A DNA stretch of 64,000 nucleotides from assembly GCA_032207245.1 (NCBI GenBank), contig CM063505.1, forward strand, positions 175,197,700 through 175,261,699, written 5' to 3'. A program made the position numbers and the translations under genes. The notes beneath the pieces were generated by a model that was not told the origin of the DNA, made no database searches, and saw only the letters and a program-made list of their open reading frames with translations. Shown piece after piece: positions 28,152 to 38,080 of this stretch (position 1 is the stretch's first letter; each line of letters opens with the position of its first letter). This DNA is from Pardosa pseudoannulata. Lineage: Eukaryota > Arthropoda > Arachnida > Araneae > Lycosidae.

Positions 28152-29993
28152 TCTACTTTTGTTTAAATTTAGAAAATGTGTGAAATCCAGAGTTTAAATA
28201 ATTGTTTGAATTCATTTTCATCAAAATATATAGGGTTATAATTCACTATAGTGCCAAGTTGTTATTCGAATAGATGATGACACTATAACAGGGTTTTACT
28301 CTATGTGTGTGTGTATATATATATTCTATTACATTTATGCAATATATATATTGCATAAATGCCTTTTTATGTTATATTTTTTTTTTTTAAATTACATTTG
28401 TATAAGTTGTTAAGTCTACAGTTTTAAAGGCTAATATAAATAATATAAGTTTAATAAAATTTACTACTTACAGGTAAGAATGATGGGACTGTGAATGGGA
28501 CTCGATACTTTGAATGCAAGCCTCGTTTTGGAATATTTGTACGTCCTGACAAGCTTGTCATTGACAGTAGGGGTAGAGCAATGAGGGCAGCAAGGAGTAC
28601 TTCTGCATCCTCGAATGCAACTACCAAAAGGAGTCGAGAAGGTGAGTGGAACTCACATTACTTGCTACCTGAACTTATGCTGAACTAGATTACAGGTCTT
28701 AAAAAAAATTGTACTACCTACTAGTGGGCACTGTAGCAGTAGTGTGTTCAGATGCAATGAGAGGGCAGTCTAGGAGTTATTAACTACTAAGAGAAAAAAT
28801 TAAGTTTTTGATGATTAATAATTTCCATACTTTTGCTACCAGAAAACATTAAAATTTACATTCTATTTTATAATTCATCATGCCTTAAGAAAATTGTTGA
28901 TTATATATTCAACAGTGAATTATTTTCATAATATCATAAGGTAGTTGTGATATCTTCATAGAATAAAATTCAAGGTTGAGAACGGAGTTCTTAACCTTAA
29001 AACATCTAAAAATTTATAATTTAGACTTTATACAAAATGTTTTTACCATTAAAAATGAATGAAGCTTTTAAAGTAATAAAATAAAATTTTAAGTATGAAT
29101 GTTTGAATTATAAATATCTACAATTGTAATTGTGCATCATAGAAAATCCAATGCAATTCAGTTTCATTGCATAAAAATAGAACTTTTAAAATGCTAACAC
29201 AAAAGGTTAAAACATCCTTATGTAGAAAACTAGTAGACTGTAGCACTTCAAACCAAATCAAACCTAAAGCATGTAAGTGGCCAATAGAAAGGTCATTAGA
29301 TGAAAGAATGTTTTTTAAAGTTTCAGAGCCACATATAAATAATAATGATCAAATGAAAATTCAAAATAAAACTAAATTATGATGAAAGTCAGATGTCAAA
29401 TTATAAATGGCATACAACACTGCTCAATGGGTAACATCTTCAACAGAATAAGCAGAAAATAATTTATATCAGTGTTTGAAAGCATGTTGAGATAGTTACT
29501 AAGTCTGGAAATGAATGTTGTTCTATGTTTGAATACATTATTAACATTAGATTGCCCGAGATTTCTTGTATACCTATATTGCTCAAAAACAGTCAAAATG
29601 ACTGCATTGTGAAAAAATAACAAATATGTAATTTGTTTAAAATTAATTTTTAATATTATATAATAAAGGAGGGCGGAAGTAACTACAATTATTCATAAAC
29701 CCATTTATATGTTATAGAAAAAGTCAGCAAATTCTAAGAAATTGTGTCATTATATTTCATAATTGTTTTTCTAATTGAAATTAAAAAACAGTCAAAATGA
29801 CTGCTTTGGGCAATCTAGTGTTAAAGCTTTCCCTCAAAAATGACCTTTGTTGTTTGTTTTTCCAGATATTTCAGTCCACAAGAGTCACAGCCGATCGGAC
29901 AATCACTCAGCTAACCAGTGGAGTGCTACAAAAGCCCGCAGTCGCAGCAGGGACGCAAAACTGCGTCCCAGCAGTACCAGGGGGAAAAAGTGA
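2423..29993 (+). CDS. KIF13: KIF13-type kinesin-3 heavy chain, 3' part of gene (16 exons, 5' end outside window)
   Basis: Plus-end-directed kinesin-3 motor that carries vesicle and polarity cargo on microtubules. The window holds only the region after the motor, FHA and coiled-coil parts. Joined exons are 2423-2478, 2569-2696, 3661-3876, 7484-7537, 8770-8922, 10161-10238, 11399-11612, 15668-15736, 16130-16260, 18278-18469, 21757-21911, 23812-23911, 25160-25238, 25328-25495, 28474-28641 and 29866-29993. They total 2089 nt and stay in one frame with GT/AG borders throughout. The first six exons follow vertebrate KIF13A nearly residue for residue ([30 protein letters not shown]), and the gene ends in a CAP-Gly domain as in KIF13B and fly Khc-73. 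A serine-rich SGYGSQ segment lies in exon 11. The match is from recalled family sequences, not a search. KIF13A versus KIF13B cannot be decided, and an invertebrate may have only one. Confidence 0.93.
2569..2696 (+). CDS. KIF13: KIF13 exon 2 in window
   Basis: Acceptor ATTCTAG. Encodes the family signature [11 protein letters not shown]. The donor is GAG|GTTTGT, weaker than the others. It was chosen because the joined protein then matches KIF13A across the junction, and it leaves phase 0 as exon 3 requires. Confidence 0.88.
2966..2992 (+). repeat. poly(A) tract, 27 bp
   Basis: Uninterrupted A run in the intron after exon 2. It may be the tail of an old retroposon, but no body was recognised upstream. 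Confidence 0.85.
3661..3876 (+). CDS. KIF13: KIF13 exon 3 in window
   Basis: 72 codons, phase 0 at both ends, acceptor AACAG, donor GTGAGC. Encodes [28 protein letters not shown] and a basic run (RKRLAIN, KIKKKI). This is the most strongly conserved part of the KIF13 stalk in the window. Confidence 0.93.
3877..7483 (+). other. 3.6-kb KIF13 intron, nothing recognised
   Basis: AT-rich sequence between exons 3 and 4. No exon, RNA gene, inverted repeat or transposon end was seen by eye. Confidence 0.6.
7484..7537 (+). CDS. KIF13: KIF13 exon 4 in window (18 codons)
   Basis: Acceptor TTATAG, donor GTATCT, phase 0 at both ends. Encodes [14 protein letters not shown], collinear with KIF13A. The spacing to exon 3 matches the vertebrate protein exactly, so no exon is missing across the 3.6-kb intron. 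Confidence 0.92.
8770..8922 (+). CDS. KIF13: KIF13 exon 5 in window
   Basis: 51 codons, phase 0, acceptor ATATAG, donor GTAAAG. Encodes [15 protein letters not shown], then [12 protein letters not shown] and LDRLRQ, a helical acidic segment conserved in KIF13A/B. Confidence 0.93.
10161..10238 (+). CDS. KIF13: KIF13 exon 6 in window, carries Par1/14-3-3-type motif
   Basis: 26 codons, phase 0, acceptor TTTTAG, donor GTAAGT. Contains [13 protein letters not shown], which aligns with the RRSLSTPNVHN segment of vertebrate KIF13. That region of KIF13B/GAKIN is known as a Par1b phosphorylation and 14-3-3 binding site. Conservation of the central Ser and the P-N pair is seen directly; use as a phospho-site here is inferred. 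Confidence 0.9.
11399..11612 (+). CDS. KIF13: KIF13 exon 7 in window (disordered tail)
   Basis: 71 codons plus one base, acceptor GATGCAG, donor GTAAGT. Low-complexity, Ser/Thr/Pro-rich protein with no recognised domain (for example [10 protein letters not shown] and SPVTSPY). Placement rests on open frame, phases and position. Confidence 0.85.
11613..15667 (+). other. 4.1-kb KIF13 intron, nothing recognised
   Basis: AT-rich with short homopolymers. The longest open frame (15095-15595, +) is AT-biased, hydrophobic and has no family features, so it is not called as a gene. Confidence 0.6.
15668..15736 (+). CDS. KIF13: KIF13 exon 8 in window, possible cassette exon
   Basis: Acceptor ATTTCAG, donor A|GTATGT. 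It is 69 nt and enters and leaves in the same phase, so skipping it removes 23 residues without a frameshift. Encodes [14 protein letters not shown]. No clear vertebrate match was recalled, so it is less certain than its neighbours. Confidence 0.7.
16130..16260 (+). CDS. KIF13: KIF13 exon 9 in window
   Basis: Acceptor TTTGCAG, donor GTAAAT. Encodes [19 protein letters not shown], which resembles the PKFFKPLMPVKEEH segment of KIF13A. The resemblance supports a real tail exon. Confidence 0.87.
17170..17780. repeat. GC-richer insertion of unknown type in KIF13 intron
   Basis: Composition differs sharply from the flanks, with G10- and C-run tracts near 17548 and 17651 and many CpG and CC/GG steps. 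On the - strand, AATAAA-like text near 17335-17345 recalls the polyadenylation region of an LTR. No terminal repeats or target duplication were found. Confidence 0.35.
18228..18273 (+). repeat. poly(T) tract of 46 bp abutting an exon acceptor
   Basis: 46 consecutive T, then GCAG and KIF13 exon 10. It doubles as that exon's polypyrimidine tract. Its length is likely to vary between individuals and sequencing runs. Confidence 0.9.
18278..18469 (+). CDS. KIF13: KIF13 exon 10 in window (acidic/polar tail)
   Basis: 64 codons, phase 0 both ends. The acceptor GCAG follows directly on a run of 46 T. Glu/Ser/Thr-rich ([20 protein letters not shown]), likely disordered or helical. Donor GTATGC. Confidence 0.85.
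19231..19508. mobile_element. hAT-like MITE, 278 bp
   Basis: Left end CCTTGATTCTCAAACT and right end (reverse strand) CAGCTGTCCCCAAACT form hAT-type terminal inverted repeats. They are flanked by an 8-bp target duplication, GTCTAATA at 19223-19230 and GTCTAGTA at 19509-19516, matching 7 of 8. No coding capacity. It contains a stretch at 19431-19464 that is shared with the RTE-like repeats at 21.05 and 21.59 kb. Confidence 0.7.
20488..21160 (+). mobile_element. RTE-like or related non-LTR remnant, copy A
   Basis: Starts with a short GC-richer TAGCCCGTCATATGACGGG palindromic stretch and ends in GGACAGACAGACAGATAA. That layout is common for RTE-type and derived repeats of arthropods. The middle part (20720-20930) matches 45840-46130, and the end part (21040-21120) matches 21585-21660. 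No intact coding. Confidence 0.5.
21285..21372 (-). repeat. tRNA-like SINE head in KIF13 intron
   Basis: On the - strand the sequence reads GCCTAGCACATTCGGTAGAG (A-box-like), then GGTTGATGGTTCTGTCCCC (B-box-like) about 55 nt on. No full cloverleaf can be drawn, so it is taken as a tRNA-derived SINE fragment and not a tRNA gene. Confidence 0.5.
21457..21511. repeat. perfect 24-bp inverted repeat with 7-nt loop
   Basis: Positions 21457-21480 and 21488-21511 are exact reverse complements, separated by ATCAAGA. Lies in the KIF13 intron between two RTE-like fragments. It could be a recent fold-back duplication or a hairpin RNA; nothing else marks it. Confidence 0.85.
21530..21710 (+). mobile_element. 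RTE-like remnant, copy B (3' part)
   Basis: Repeats the end of copy A: ATGCTCGAAAAGG, then a CCTAACTC...AAATCCAA.ATGGATGC stretch, CATACCAGG and AACCGCTTCATAAATTCG. It ends in GAACAGACAACTTAGG. Confidence 0.55.
21757..21911 (+). CDS. KIF13: KIF13 exon 11 in window (SGYGSQ segment)
   Basis: Acceptor TTTCAG, donor AG|GTGAGA, leaving two bases of a codon. Encodes [19 protein letters not shown] followed by an acidic [14 protein letters not shown] stretch. The SxTSGYxS-type motif also occurs in the vertebrate KIF13 tail. Confidence 0.88.
23812..23911 (+). CDS. KIF13: KIF13 exon 12 in window
   Basis: Acceptor CTATAG, donor AAG|GTAGAT. The first base completes a Ser codon. Asp/Glu/Asn/His-rich tail sequence ([12 protein letters not shown]) with no domain. 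Confidence 0.83.
25160..25238 (+). CDS. KIF13: KIF13 exon 13 in window
   Basis: Acceptor TTTGTAG, donor GTATGT. Encodes [16 protein letters not shown] and so on. The following intron is only 89 bp, by far the shortest of the gene. Confidence 0.85.
25328..25495 (+). CDS. KIF13: KIF13 exon 14: first half of CAP-Gly domain
   Basis: Acceptor CACTAG, donor GTAAAT. Encodes [18 protein letters not shown], then [19 protein letters not shown] and VELDTPTG. This is the N-terminal half of a CAP-Gly fold, with the expected GxV, the phi-G-x-T strand and the W-x-G-V-E-L-D motif. CAP-Gly domains bind microtubule ends and EEY/F-type tails. Confidence 0.95.
26330..27560. repeat. purine- and CpG-rich insertion in KIF13 intron, possible solo LTR or other retroelement
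   Basis: Base composition leaves the AT-rich norm: many CG steps and long GA-rich runs (26910-27220). CGCCACACCTG occurs twice, near 26424 and 26550. An AATAAA with a T run at 27410-27425 looks like a retroelement end. No termini or target duplication were found, and no frame is open. Confidence 0.4.
27646..28301. mobile_element. Tigger/pogo-like non-autonomous element, about 656 bp
   Basis: Left end CAGTCAAACCCTGATTTAG. The right end read on the reverse strand is GAGTAAAACCCTGTTATAG, preceded by TA. Both resemble the Tigger consensus start CAGTAAAACC. No transposase frame remains. A (TA)n tract lies inside at about 28120-28148. Confidence 0.5.
28474..28641 (+). CDS. KIF13: KIF13 exon 15: second half of CAP-Gly domain
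   Basis: Acceptor TTACAG, donor GTGAGT. Begins inside the domain and completes the canonical GKNDG motif across the junction. It continues [20 protein letters not shown] and then a basic, Ser/Ala-rich linker. All hallmark CAP-Gly residues are present, so the domain should be functional. Confidence 0.95.
29866..29993 (+). CDS. KIF13: KIF13 terminal coding exon
   Basis: Acceptor TTCCAG. Encodes a very basic tail ([31 protein letters not shown]) and stops at TGA 29991-29993. Base use is clearly more GC-rich than the intron around it. The basic tail next to CAP-Gly may add microtubule affinity (inference). Confidence 0.92.
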
Positions 29994-32270
29994 ATAAGGT
30001 GTGTTCTCTCTCCTTGGTACATCATATGTATTGGAAGCAAGTGATTGCACATGGAAAAAAATTCCACAGTCAGTCCTCTTACTATGCTTGTCGAGTCATA
30101 GTATGCTGAAAAGAGGAAATTTCTCAGATGAACTCTTCTGAGCCAGACTCTTGATCATCCACTTTCCTTAAACAGAAAGAACAGAAAAATAGAGAGTTGT
30201 TGGTTTCTGTAACTCAAGTTTCCAAGTAGTGTATAGTTTAAGCTTCCTACAATGGTCTCATAAAAAAAAAAGTGTTCCATAATAATAAACACCTATGCTC
30301 ACCAATTATTCAGATGAACTCTCTCGATTATGATTAATTCAACACCGTCCTGGGCTATTACTTTCTTTAGATTCAAAATTCTTAAAGTGTTTTGCTTCAT
30401 TTTCAAGAAGATATTGTATATCGAAAGGCCAGTATATCAATGTAATTTCTTAAATGGCATTTGTAAATTAAGATATTACAACCAATTGGCTGCATTCATT
30501 TTGTATAACAGTATAAGTGGCAGCTAAGTGAAAAGCATTTAAATACATTATCACATGTTGTCTATTATCAATGGCTTTATTTGGGAAAATCATAAAAAGA
30601 GTCTCATTTTCATATAAAATTGGTAGTGCCGGGGATGGTGGGGAAATTATGCAATTCAGGAGGGAATTATTTTCTTTTGAAATCAGTGTTATAGAAGTGA
30701 AATATTTATTGAATATTTTTAGTACTTAAATATGTACATTTATGTAAATTTTATGTTTTTTTTTTGTTTTAGTATATATTATAAAATTTTTTAAAAATTA
30801 GACACATATGCAACACACAGGTTAATATAATTTTTGAATGGGGGGTATTTAATTTGATGTGGTACGTGAATTAGAAATTTCCAGTTTATGCACTGTTTCC
30901 ACTTTCAATTTTCTTCCTATGTTGATTAAAGATGTTGTGCATGACTTGAGGATAATCCTGCCTAAACTTCTCTTTACTAGTTTTAGAAAATGTGTATTAG
31001 AAATTCACACATAAAAGTTTTAATACAAAATTGTGGATGTATGAGATTTAATTTTTGAATGTTAACAAATATTTTGGCAGCTTATATAATGTACACAAGT
31101 CATTTTTGCCAGCATTTCTATATATTATTTTGATCTATATACATATGAAATTCTTTCAACTATATAATTAGATTAATTCTATGCAAAGCTATATTAAGTG
31201 TGTTTGTTAATCATATCTATATATATTGTACAGTTCATAAGTCTATGCACCTGTCAAATCATCCTGGGTGTTATAATTGGAATGAACTTTATAGAAAATG
31301 ATTGCAAAAGATACACCCAAATTTTTTATACATCCAAGCTTTCATTATAGCAGGAAATTTGCATGATGAAATGTGATTTGACCCTTTTTTTCCGTTTAAA
31401 TCATTAATGCCAAATGGAATTTCAAACTGCCATTAAATTATTTGTGTTAATCAGAGATACTAAATATTTTAACATACAGATACTATTTGTTGAGTAGTAT
31501 GAGACCATTCCATTTCTGTGAGGTAAAACGATTCATGTCTTTAAGAAATCATGCAACAATTACATGAGAGTATAAAATATTTATTAAGTGAAAATAAATT
31601 TCTGTTGCCTGGATAAGTATTAATTCAGTATTCAGGACTCGTCCTAAACAGGAAGTATTATATGGGGGAATGTGAAGGTATCAGTTTCAATGTAATTTGA
31701 TCTTTCTAACAACAGTTTTAATTTTAAATCTCTTTTTAAATTTTGATGCATTTCATAAAACAATGTTGTGCCCACTTTTTTAAAAGTGCACATTTCAAAA
31801 GGTTGTATTTTGAATTTCAGAGTTGCAGTCATGTGTTATTCCAAACCAACTGTTTGTAGCATAAGAAAAGTATTAAAAATTTTAGGTAAAATATTTTTCT
31901 GTGATATTTTTTATTTGTATAATTCTTTAGGTATAAATTTACTGTTTATTACATTGGAGATATTTTGATTTTCATGTCCAAGTTATATAAACTGACTATA
32001 TAATGTTATTGTTTAAATATTGTAATTATAAGTTTACTGTTATTGGAAGCTTGACAACGGTAGTTATATCAGATATTTTAGTTTTGTATATCTGAGCAGT
32101 TTAACAATATTATAGGGTGTGACTGTTTTTAGGAACCAAAAACAATTTTTAGATTTCAGTTGTTAAGCTGTCCATCTATCTGGCCATGTTATTGTATAAG
32201 ATAACATCGGATCAGTAATTTGTATATTGTGTTCTTCCAAAGAATAAAATTTTTAAGATGAAAAGATTTG
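29994..32270 (+). other. KIF13: probable KIF13 3' UTR
   Basis: Open only in short frames and AT-rich, with no transposon signature. An AATAAA at 32243-32248 is followed by a T/G-rich stretch, which fits cleavage near 32270. An earlier AATAAA near 30285 could give a shorter form. Confidence 0.5.
32243..32248 (+). terminator. candidate KIF13 polyadenylation signal AATAAA
   Basis: Canonical hexamer about 2.25 kb after the KIF13 stop, with TGTATATTGTG upstream and a T-rich stretch downstream. Such hexamers are common by chance in DNA this AT-rich. Confidence 0.4.
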
Positions 32271-32682
32271 TTTACAATTCCTTTTTCAGTGTGGAGATTT
32301 TAACTGTTAAGATAACCTGATTTCAACAGGGGTTCTTTTTGACAAAACATATGTACTCTCTCTCCTCAATCAGTAAATGCAACCTTTATAGCAGAGAAGG
32401 CAATTTTTTTTTTAACTGGGAAGAAACAATAAGGAAAAAAGTACAATTCTTCACATATGGAAAGGGAAACAGGGCCCACCCTGGAAATGGACCACCTGGA
32501 TAATCATTTCGAGGAGAAAAAAAATTGAGAACACTTTGTTGAGAGAAAGAACAATATTGTTATGTTAAATACTGAATTAAAACCCTAAGACCATTTTTTT
32601 CTAGCAACAGTATAATAAAACAGTGTTGGTAAAAATTTTGATAAAATATATATATATACGATTTTTTAAGATTTAAATCAAA

Positions 32683-32683
32683 T

Positions 32684-32723
<40 letters not shown>
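32683..32723. repeat. poly(T) tract, about 41 bp
   Basis: Uninterrupted T run downstream of the KIF13 polyadenylation signal. If read on the - strand it is a poly(A), so it could be the tail of a minus-strand retroposon. Confidence 0.85.
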
Positions 32724-32729
<6 letters not shown>

Positions 32730-32899
32730 TAAATTATTTATGTTAAGATTAAATTTATTATGATTAATGATATAAGTTAACATAATCCTATTTACTTCCT
32801 TTTTGTGTGCCACATTATTGGTGTATAATGAATTATGTGTTAAATATATGAAATAATCTTTTTTTTTTAATCCCTGTTCAACAAGCCCATACAAACTAT

Positions 32900-35660
32900 C
32901 CCATTTTATTCATTGTTTACAAGCACAAAAACTATGTATTTATCAAATCAGTTTTTAAAGCACTAATATTTAAATAAACACAAACAAACATCAGTGGAAA
33001 TAATACAGATTTGATGTCAAATTAAGAGAAAGTACTGAGAGGAATCTTACTGGAAATTTCACTATTTTAAAGGAAATATAGTTAAATCTTATTTTTCCTC
33101 TGCAAACGGTAAAGTTATGAATTACTATGCCTTTTGATGTTGCTGGTGGCAACCTCTAAATTTGTGCAATAATAATAAAGCTTAAATTCATAAAGTGGAA
33201 ATAAATAATTGATATAACAGAATGATATATTTAAAGAAAATTCTATGCTTTAAATCTTTTCATTTGAGATTGGTTTAAGAAAATTTGAATTCATTTAGAT
33301 TATTAGATTAAGTCAAAATCAAATTTTCTTTTTTGGTTGAACGTATGCTTACGACAGTCTACTGGGTACTATTATTCAAAGGTAAAAGACATTTTATCCT
33401 TCTTATTTTTTTTATGTTGTATTACATAATATTTATAAGATATATTTTTCAACTAATTTGTATCAAATGCAAATACCTTCCCAACTATTTTGTTTTTAAA
33501 TTAAAATTTTAATTTTAAGAAGTGTAATTTGTTTCTATGAACTGCAGCCTCTGAATATCCAGTTCTTTAGCACACATATCTAGCAGGTTTGTAGATATTA
33601 AAACTTCAGCTAGATACAGTCAATCAAAGTAAAACTATGCTTTTTCTGTTCAATTTGCAATGTGAAAACATACTAACAGACAGATAATATAAAACAGACT
33701 GAACAGGTCAAGCTTTTTAAAGTTTTCCAAAATTAAGAATTTTATTATACAAGTTTTACTATGATTCTGGTTTTTTTTTTTTTTTTTTTTTTTTTTTTCA
33801 TATATTCATCTGTGCTCCATTTTTTAAGCTGTGGAATGCTCAAAATTCTTTGTAAAAATATTAATAGTTTTATTTAATTGGAAAGTGTATCAAAAAATTT
33901 TCACTTTTAAAATCTCAAATTGACAAAAAAATTAACATATGAGTTTTATTTTGACTGATGTATCTGTCAAATAGCCATTTCGTTCCTATTTCTCTAACTA
34001 CTTATTTTAAGATTACAAAAATGATGCACATAAAATTAAAAAACAGAATAAGTATTGCATAAAAATGTTTTAAAAAAATGTTGTTATAAATATATAAAAT
34101 AACCTTGTGCTATATTTATGGAACAATATCTATTAGGTAACTAAAAAGAAAACTGCATTCAAAACATTCCCAATAATTTATTTCCTTTTTTTCATTATTC
34201 TTTCTTAAAACATAACATACTTTATATTAATAAAATTGTTACACAGAAAATTATAACAAAATATTAAATAAAAACCCCAATAATAAAATAATTATGAGCT
34301 TGTATTATTCAAGTTACTATAATATACAGTAATAACAAACATAATAATCAAATATTATGATCTTTCTGAGCTTAAAACAAATGGTTTTAAACATTTGCAA
34401 GATTATAGATTCAAAAGTCATAAACATTACACAGACATACTTTTGATGCTAAAATAAAACAGCAATCAAACATGGCAGAATAAGTTAAGAGTAGTGTTAA
34501 AATATGTACTATATATAAAAGTTATATAAATTAGAATATCAAAAATATCACTACAAAGGAGGAAGAAATCTAATAAAAAGATTTTCTGACATTGCATATG
34601 AGGTACATAAATAGGCCATTTGTTGTACTGTGAGTTTTATAAAAACAAAGTACTAGGTTCAAGTTATTCAAGAACCCAAGAACATTTTTTTAGGAAGTCA
34701 CTAATGTAAGTTCAGAAATAGCTTCATATAATCAATTTTTCTCTATTTCTAATGAAAAATACCAGGAATTATGCAATAATTACAACTTTCTAACACATTT
34801 TCAAACTACTTATAATATATTTTAATAAGTATAAGTAGTACAGAGTTCTTTAATTTATAATTTTAAAAAGCTTCATTTATACTGAAAAAAGAAATCTACT
34901 CATCAGAACATCAATTTCAGCTTGTACATTTTAGAAAATTATAAAGTAACATTAATTTTTCTATGGTGTTAGAAACTGCTTTTAAGTTAAATATACATAA
35001 TCATAACATACTGCCAGACATGCCAACATTCAGGCTCTTATGTCAGGAGCAACAGGGTGGTTTAAGATGTTAACATGCTAATTACACGTGTGTGCAATTT
35101 ACATACATAACAAACAATACAAAATAACAAAATAGATTATACATAAGTACATATCTTACTAGGTTCAAGTCATTGACCCTGATTAAGACATTTACATTTT
35201 TCTATTATCAGGGATTCTAGAAGTTGTCTATTCAAATTTGACCTCAATTCAGTTGGTTTTTCCACACAGTACTGAAAACTATTTAACATGTAGTATACTG
35301 CATGGAAAGAGTAATATATTCAGCATTGTTTTTGGCAAAACTTTGTATTTAATTGCTGAGTTTTAATCTTTTAGTTGTTCAAAAATTTTGTTATTTTCTG
35401 GAACAGTCTGGTGAGTTCCCAGAGTTATAAATTTTTCTCATTTCTCCAGAGAATCCGAAGTAGTTGGCATGTCTGTATTGCTTTTAATAAAACTACAAAA
35501 ATATTCATCAATATGAATATCCTAACTATAGGTGCATCTTACAAACAATATTTTTTAAAATACAAGAATGAATAACAGAAAATGTAGCATCAGTTCTTGA
35601 TACAGATTTAAAACAAATTAATCAAACTTATTAAAGTCAGCTGGTTACTAGATACAATTT
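32900..35660. other. gene-free AT-rich stretch
   Basis: No exon or transposon end recognised. It may be intergenic, or a very long 3' UTR of the convergent - strand gene whose stop is at 41453; the sequence does not decide. Confidence 0.5.
33771..33798. repeat. poly(T) tract, 28 bp
   Basis: Homopolymer in intergenic sequence; no associated element recognised. Confidence 0.85.
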
Positions 35661-35668
35661 AAGGTAAT

Positions 35669-36668
35669 TTAACCCTTTTGCACCAACTATCATGCATACA
35701 TGCTAGCAAGAAACGCATTTACTTCCCGGCCGACACACTAGCATGCCAGAGCATTTTCTCGCTCACCTCTGGCCGTAACATATTTGTGTCAGTGTTCTGG
35801 AACATTTTTTAAAACTATAACTTTTGACACAAGATGGAATTGTATGTTCATGTGGTTTTAGATACATGTAGATTTGACCTTCTACTCAATATGAAAGTAG
35901 CATGATTCTCATACATGTGGTTTTCGATTATATAAACATCAGGGGAAAGGAATGTTTCCAAATGGCTTGGTTTATGATAGCTCTTTAAATTCGTACATGG
36001 TGTTTGTTTATAGTAAGCAGGGGAGTTTTATTTTCACTACAGCATTGGGCATTTTGGTTTGCAGTCCAGTTTTTAGTGGATAATTAGATCTGATAGACTT
36101 CATTGTTTTTCTCTTTTTATTGTTAGAATGTCAAAGCAGCAACAGTGTTTAACTGAGCTTAAAATAGCTGAAATGATGCAAAATATTTCAGATATTGCTT
36201 CTAAAGATGAAAAGGACATTTCTGACAATGACGATGATGATGCTTCATTTAATCACATTCCTGGAAAAATCCTCCAAAATGGCAAATGAGTTATTACGAA
36301 TGCAAGGACTGTAACATAGGACTGTTTTCAAATTTTTCATACGAAAAAATAATTTTAAACAACATAGTATTCAGTTTTGTAATGTTAAAAGTAATTAAAT
36401 AGTAAGTAAATAATGAAAAAAAAAGTGTAAAATATATATTTAAATAAGAAATAACTTAAGTAAATAAAGTATCTATAAGCATAATATAAATCATATGCCA
36501 TTTAAATATTTTACACAACATTATTAAACAATGCATTGAGACTTTGTTAATTTCATGAAATTAGGCTAAATAGCAAAAAACCCTCTGGCCCAGTACACTC
36601 ACTTGCGAAAAAGACTGCCAGCCTCAGAGAAACGTATGTGTTTGCACTTCCTATTGCAAAAGGATTAA
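35669..36668 (+). mobile_element. piggyBac-like deletion derivative, about 1 kb
   Basis: TTAA at 35669-35672 and at 36665-36668 bound the element. Left end CCCTTTTGCACC, right end on the reverse strand TCCTTTTGCAATAGG. An N-terminal transposase remnant sits inside (36128-36289). The central catalytic part is missing, so it can only be moved by an enzyme from elsewhere. Confidence 0.7.
36128..36289 (+). pseudogene. piggyBac transposase N-terminal remnant
   Basis: Short open frame of 53 residues with an acidic run (DISDNDDDD) followed by FNHIPGK, typical in kind for the leading part of piggyBac-derived transposases, then TGA. No DDE catalytic core follows. Position inside matching terminal repeats supports the call. 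Confidence 0.5.
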
Positions 36669-36918
36669 ATTATAACCAGTCTGCTTACTTTATACAACTA
36701 AATTTGTAAAAGATAAGATACTTTTGTGCAAGAGATCATAACATAGATAGAAAGCAATTGTGGTATTTTAATAAACATTTTAATCATACATAAGTCTTAT
36801 TTCAAAATTTTGCTATCATAGAATTTCTATCTATTTATACAACTTCCTAAAAATGACTGCATAAAAGAAAATTTTGAAAGCATTTATTTTACTTAAAAAT
36901 ATAAATTTCACCCCTCCC

Positions 36919-36920
<2 letters not shown>

Positions 36921-37002
<82 letters not shown>
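36921..37002. repeat. (AT)n microsatellite, about 80 bp
   Basis: Two (AT)n blocks broken by one extra A near 36964, preceded by a CCCCTCCCCC run. Open frames read through it as Ile-Tyr repeats and are not genes. Confidence 0.9.
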
Positions 37003-37004
<2 letters not shown>

Positions 37005-38080
37005 CAGTAAAACAAAAAATTGAAGTAGAATTTCACTCAAGTACAGTATTAGTTCTATAAAAATTGGGCTAAATTGTCTAATTAAATCAAAAACAATAGA
37101 GGGTTATGACGAATTAGATTATCTTGAGATGTAAGTGAATCACATACTAAATTTTCACAAGTAATTTGAGGAATACAGTACTATTAAAATTAACAAAGAC
37201 ATTACTTTGAAATACGATGCTTTTAAACAAAATTGGGTATTAAGTGAAAATACATCTCTGAACTTGCTCTCTGTAAATAACAACTATATTAAACATACTG
37301 TAATTGCTTTTCTAGAGCTTAAGGGAAATATTTGCAGAGGTGAAGCTTATTTACAGGTAAGAGACCTCTTAACAGTACCTTAGTAAAACAAGTTCTTAAA
37401 CAGTCACAGATAATGTAACAAAAATGCATACAATACTAATAGTTTTCAAGCATATACATAAATAAACCAACAAAAAATTATAACATATTTTACTCAATGT
37501 TACAAGTAAAAATTAAGTAGCTTCAGAGGACATTTTTAGGATGTTTAGAACCTCAATTAAAATATTATATCCCTGAGGGTTAGACTGATGTATATTTGAG
37601 CATGCTGATCATTGTACAGTTTTTCCAGAAATCCCTCTTTTTAAATTTTATTATAAATAAAAACTATTAAAATCACATAATGTACAACCATGAAAAAACT
37701 TTATAAAAGAGTAAAAGGTGAAATAATAAAGTATTGTTAAACAGTATTAAAAAATGACTAGTACTATTGAAGGTGAAGGTAATGGGTTTTACAGAGTACC
37801 TGGTGATGTGAAGTACACTACTCTAACTTTGACAGAAAAAAAGATTAAAAAAATTATGAATGAGGGATGAAGGGTAAATAAGAATTTGCACTGACTTATT
37901 TAACTCAGGTTCATAATTGGCCTAATAAAATATGTAGGAGAAAGCCATTTCCCATTAAAGCCAAGAGAAAATGTGTTGCTTAAATAACAGATACCTTGAC
38001 CAACAAATAAGTATTTGTAGTTATATTAATAAAGATAAACTGAATAAGAAAAGATTAAAATGAAACCTCAAAATTTAGAG

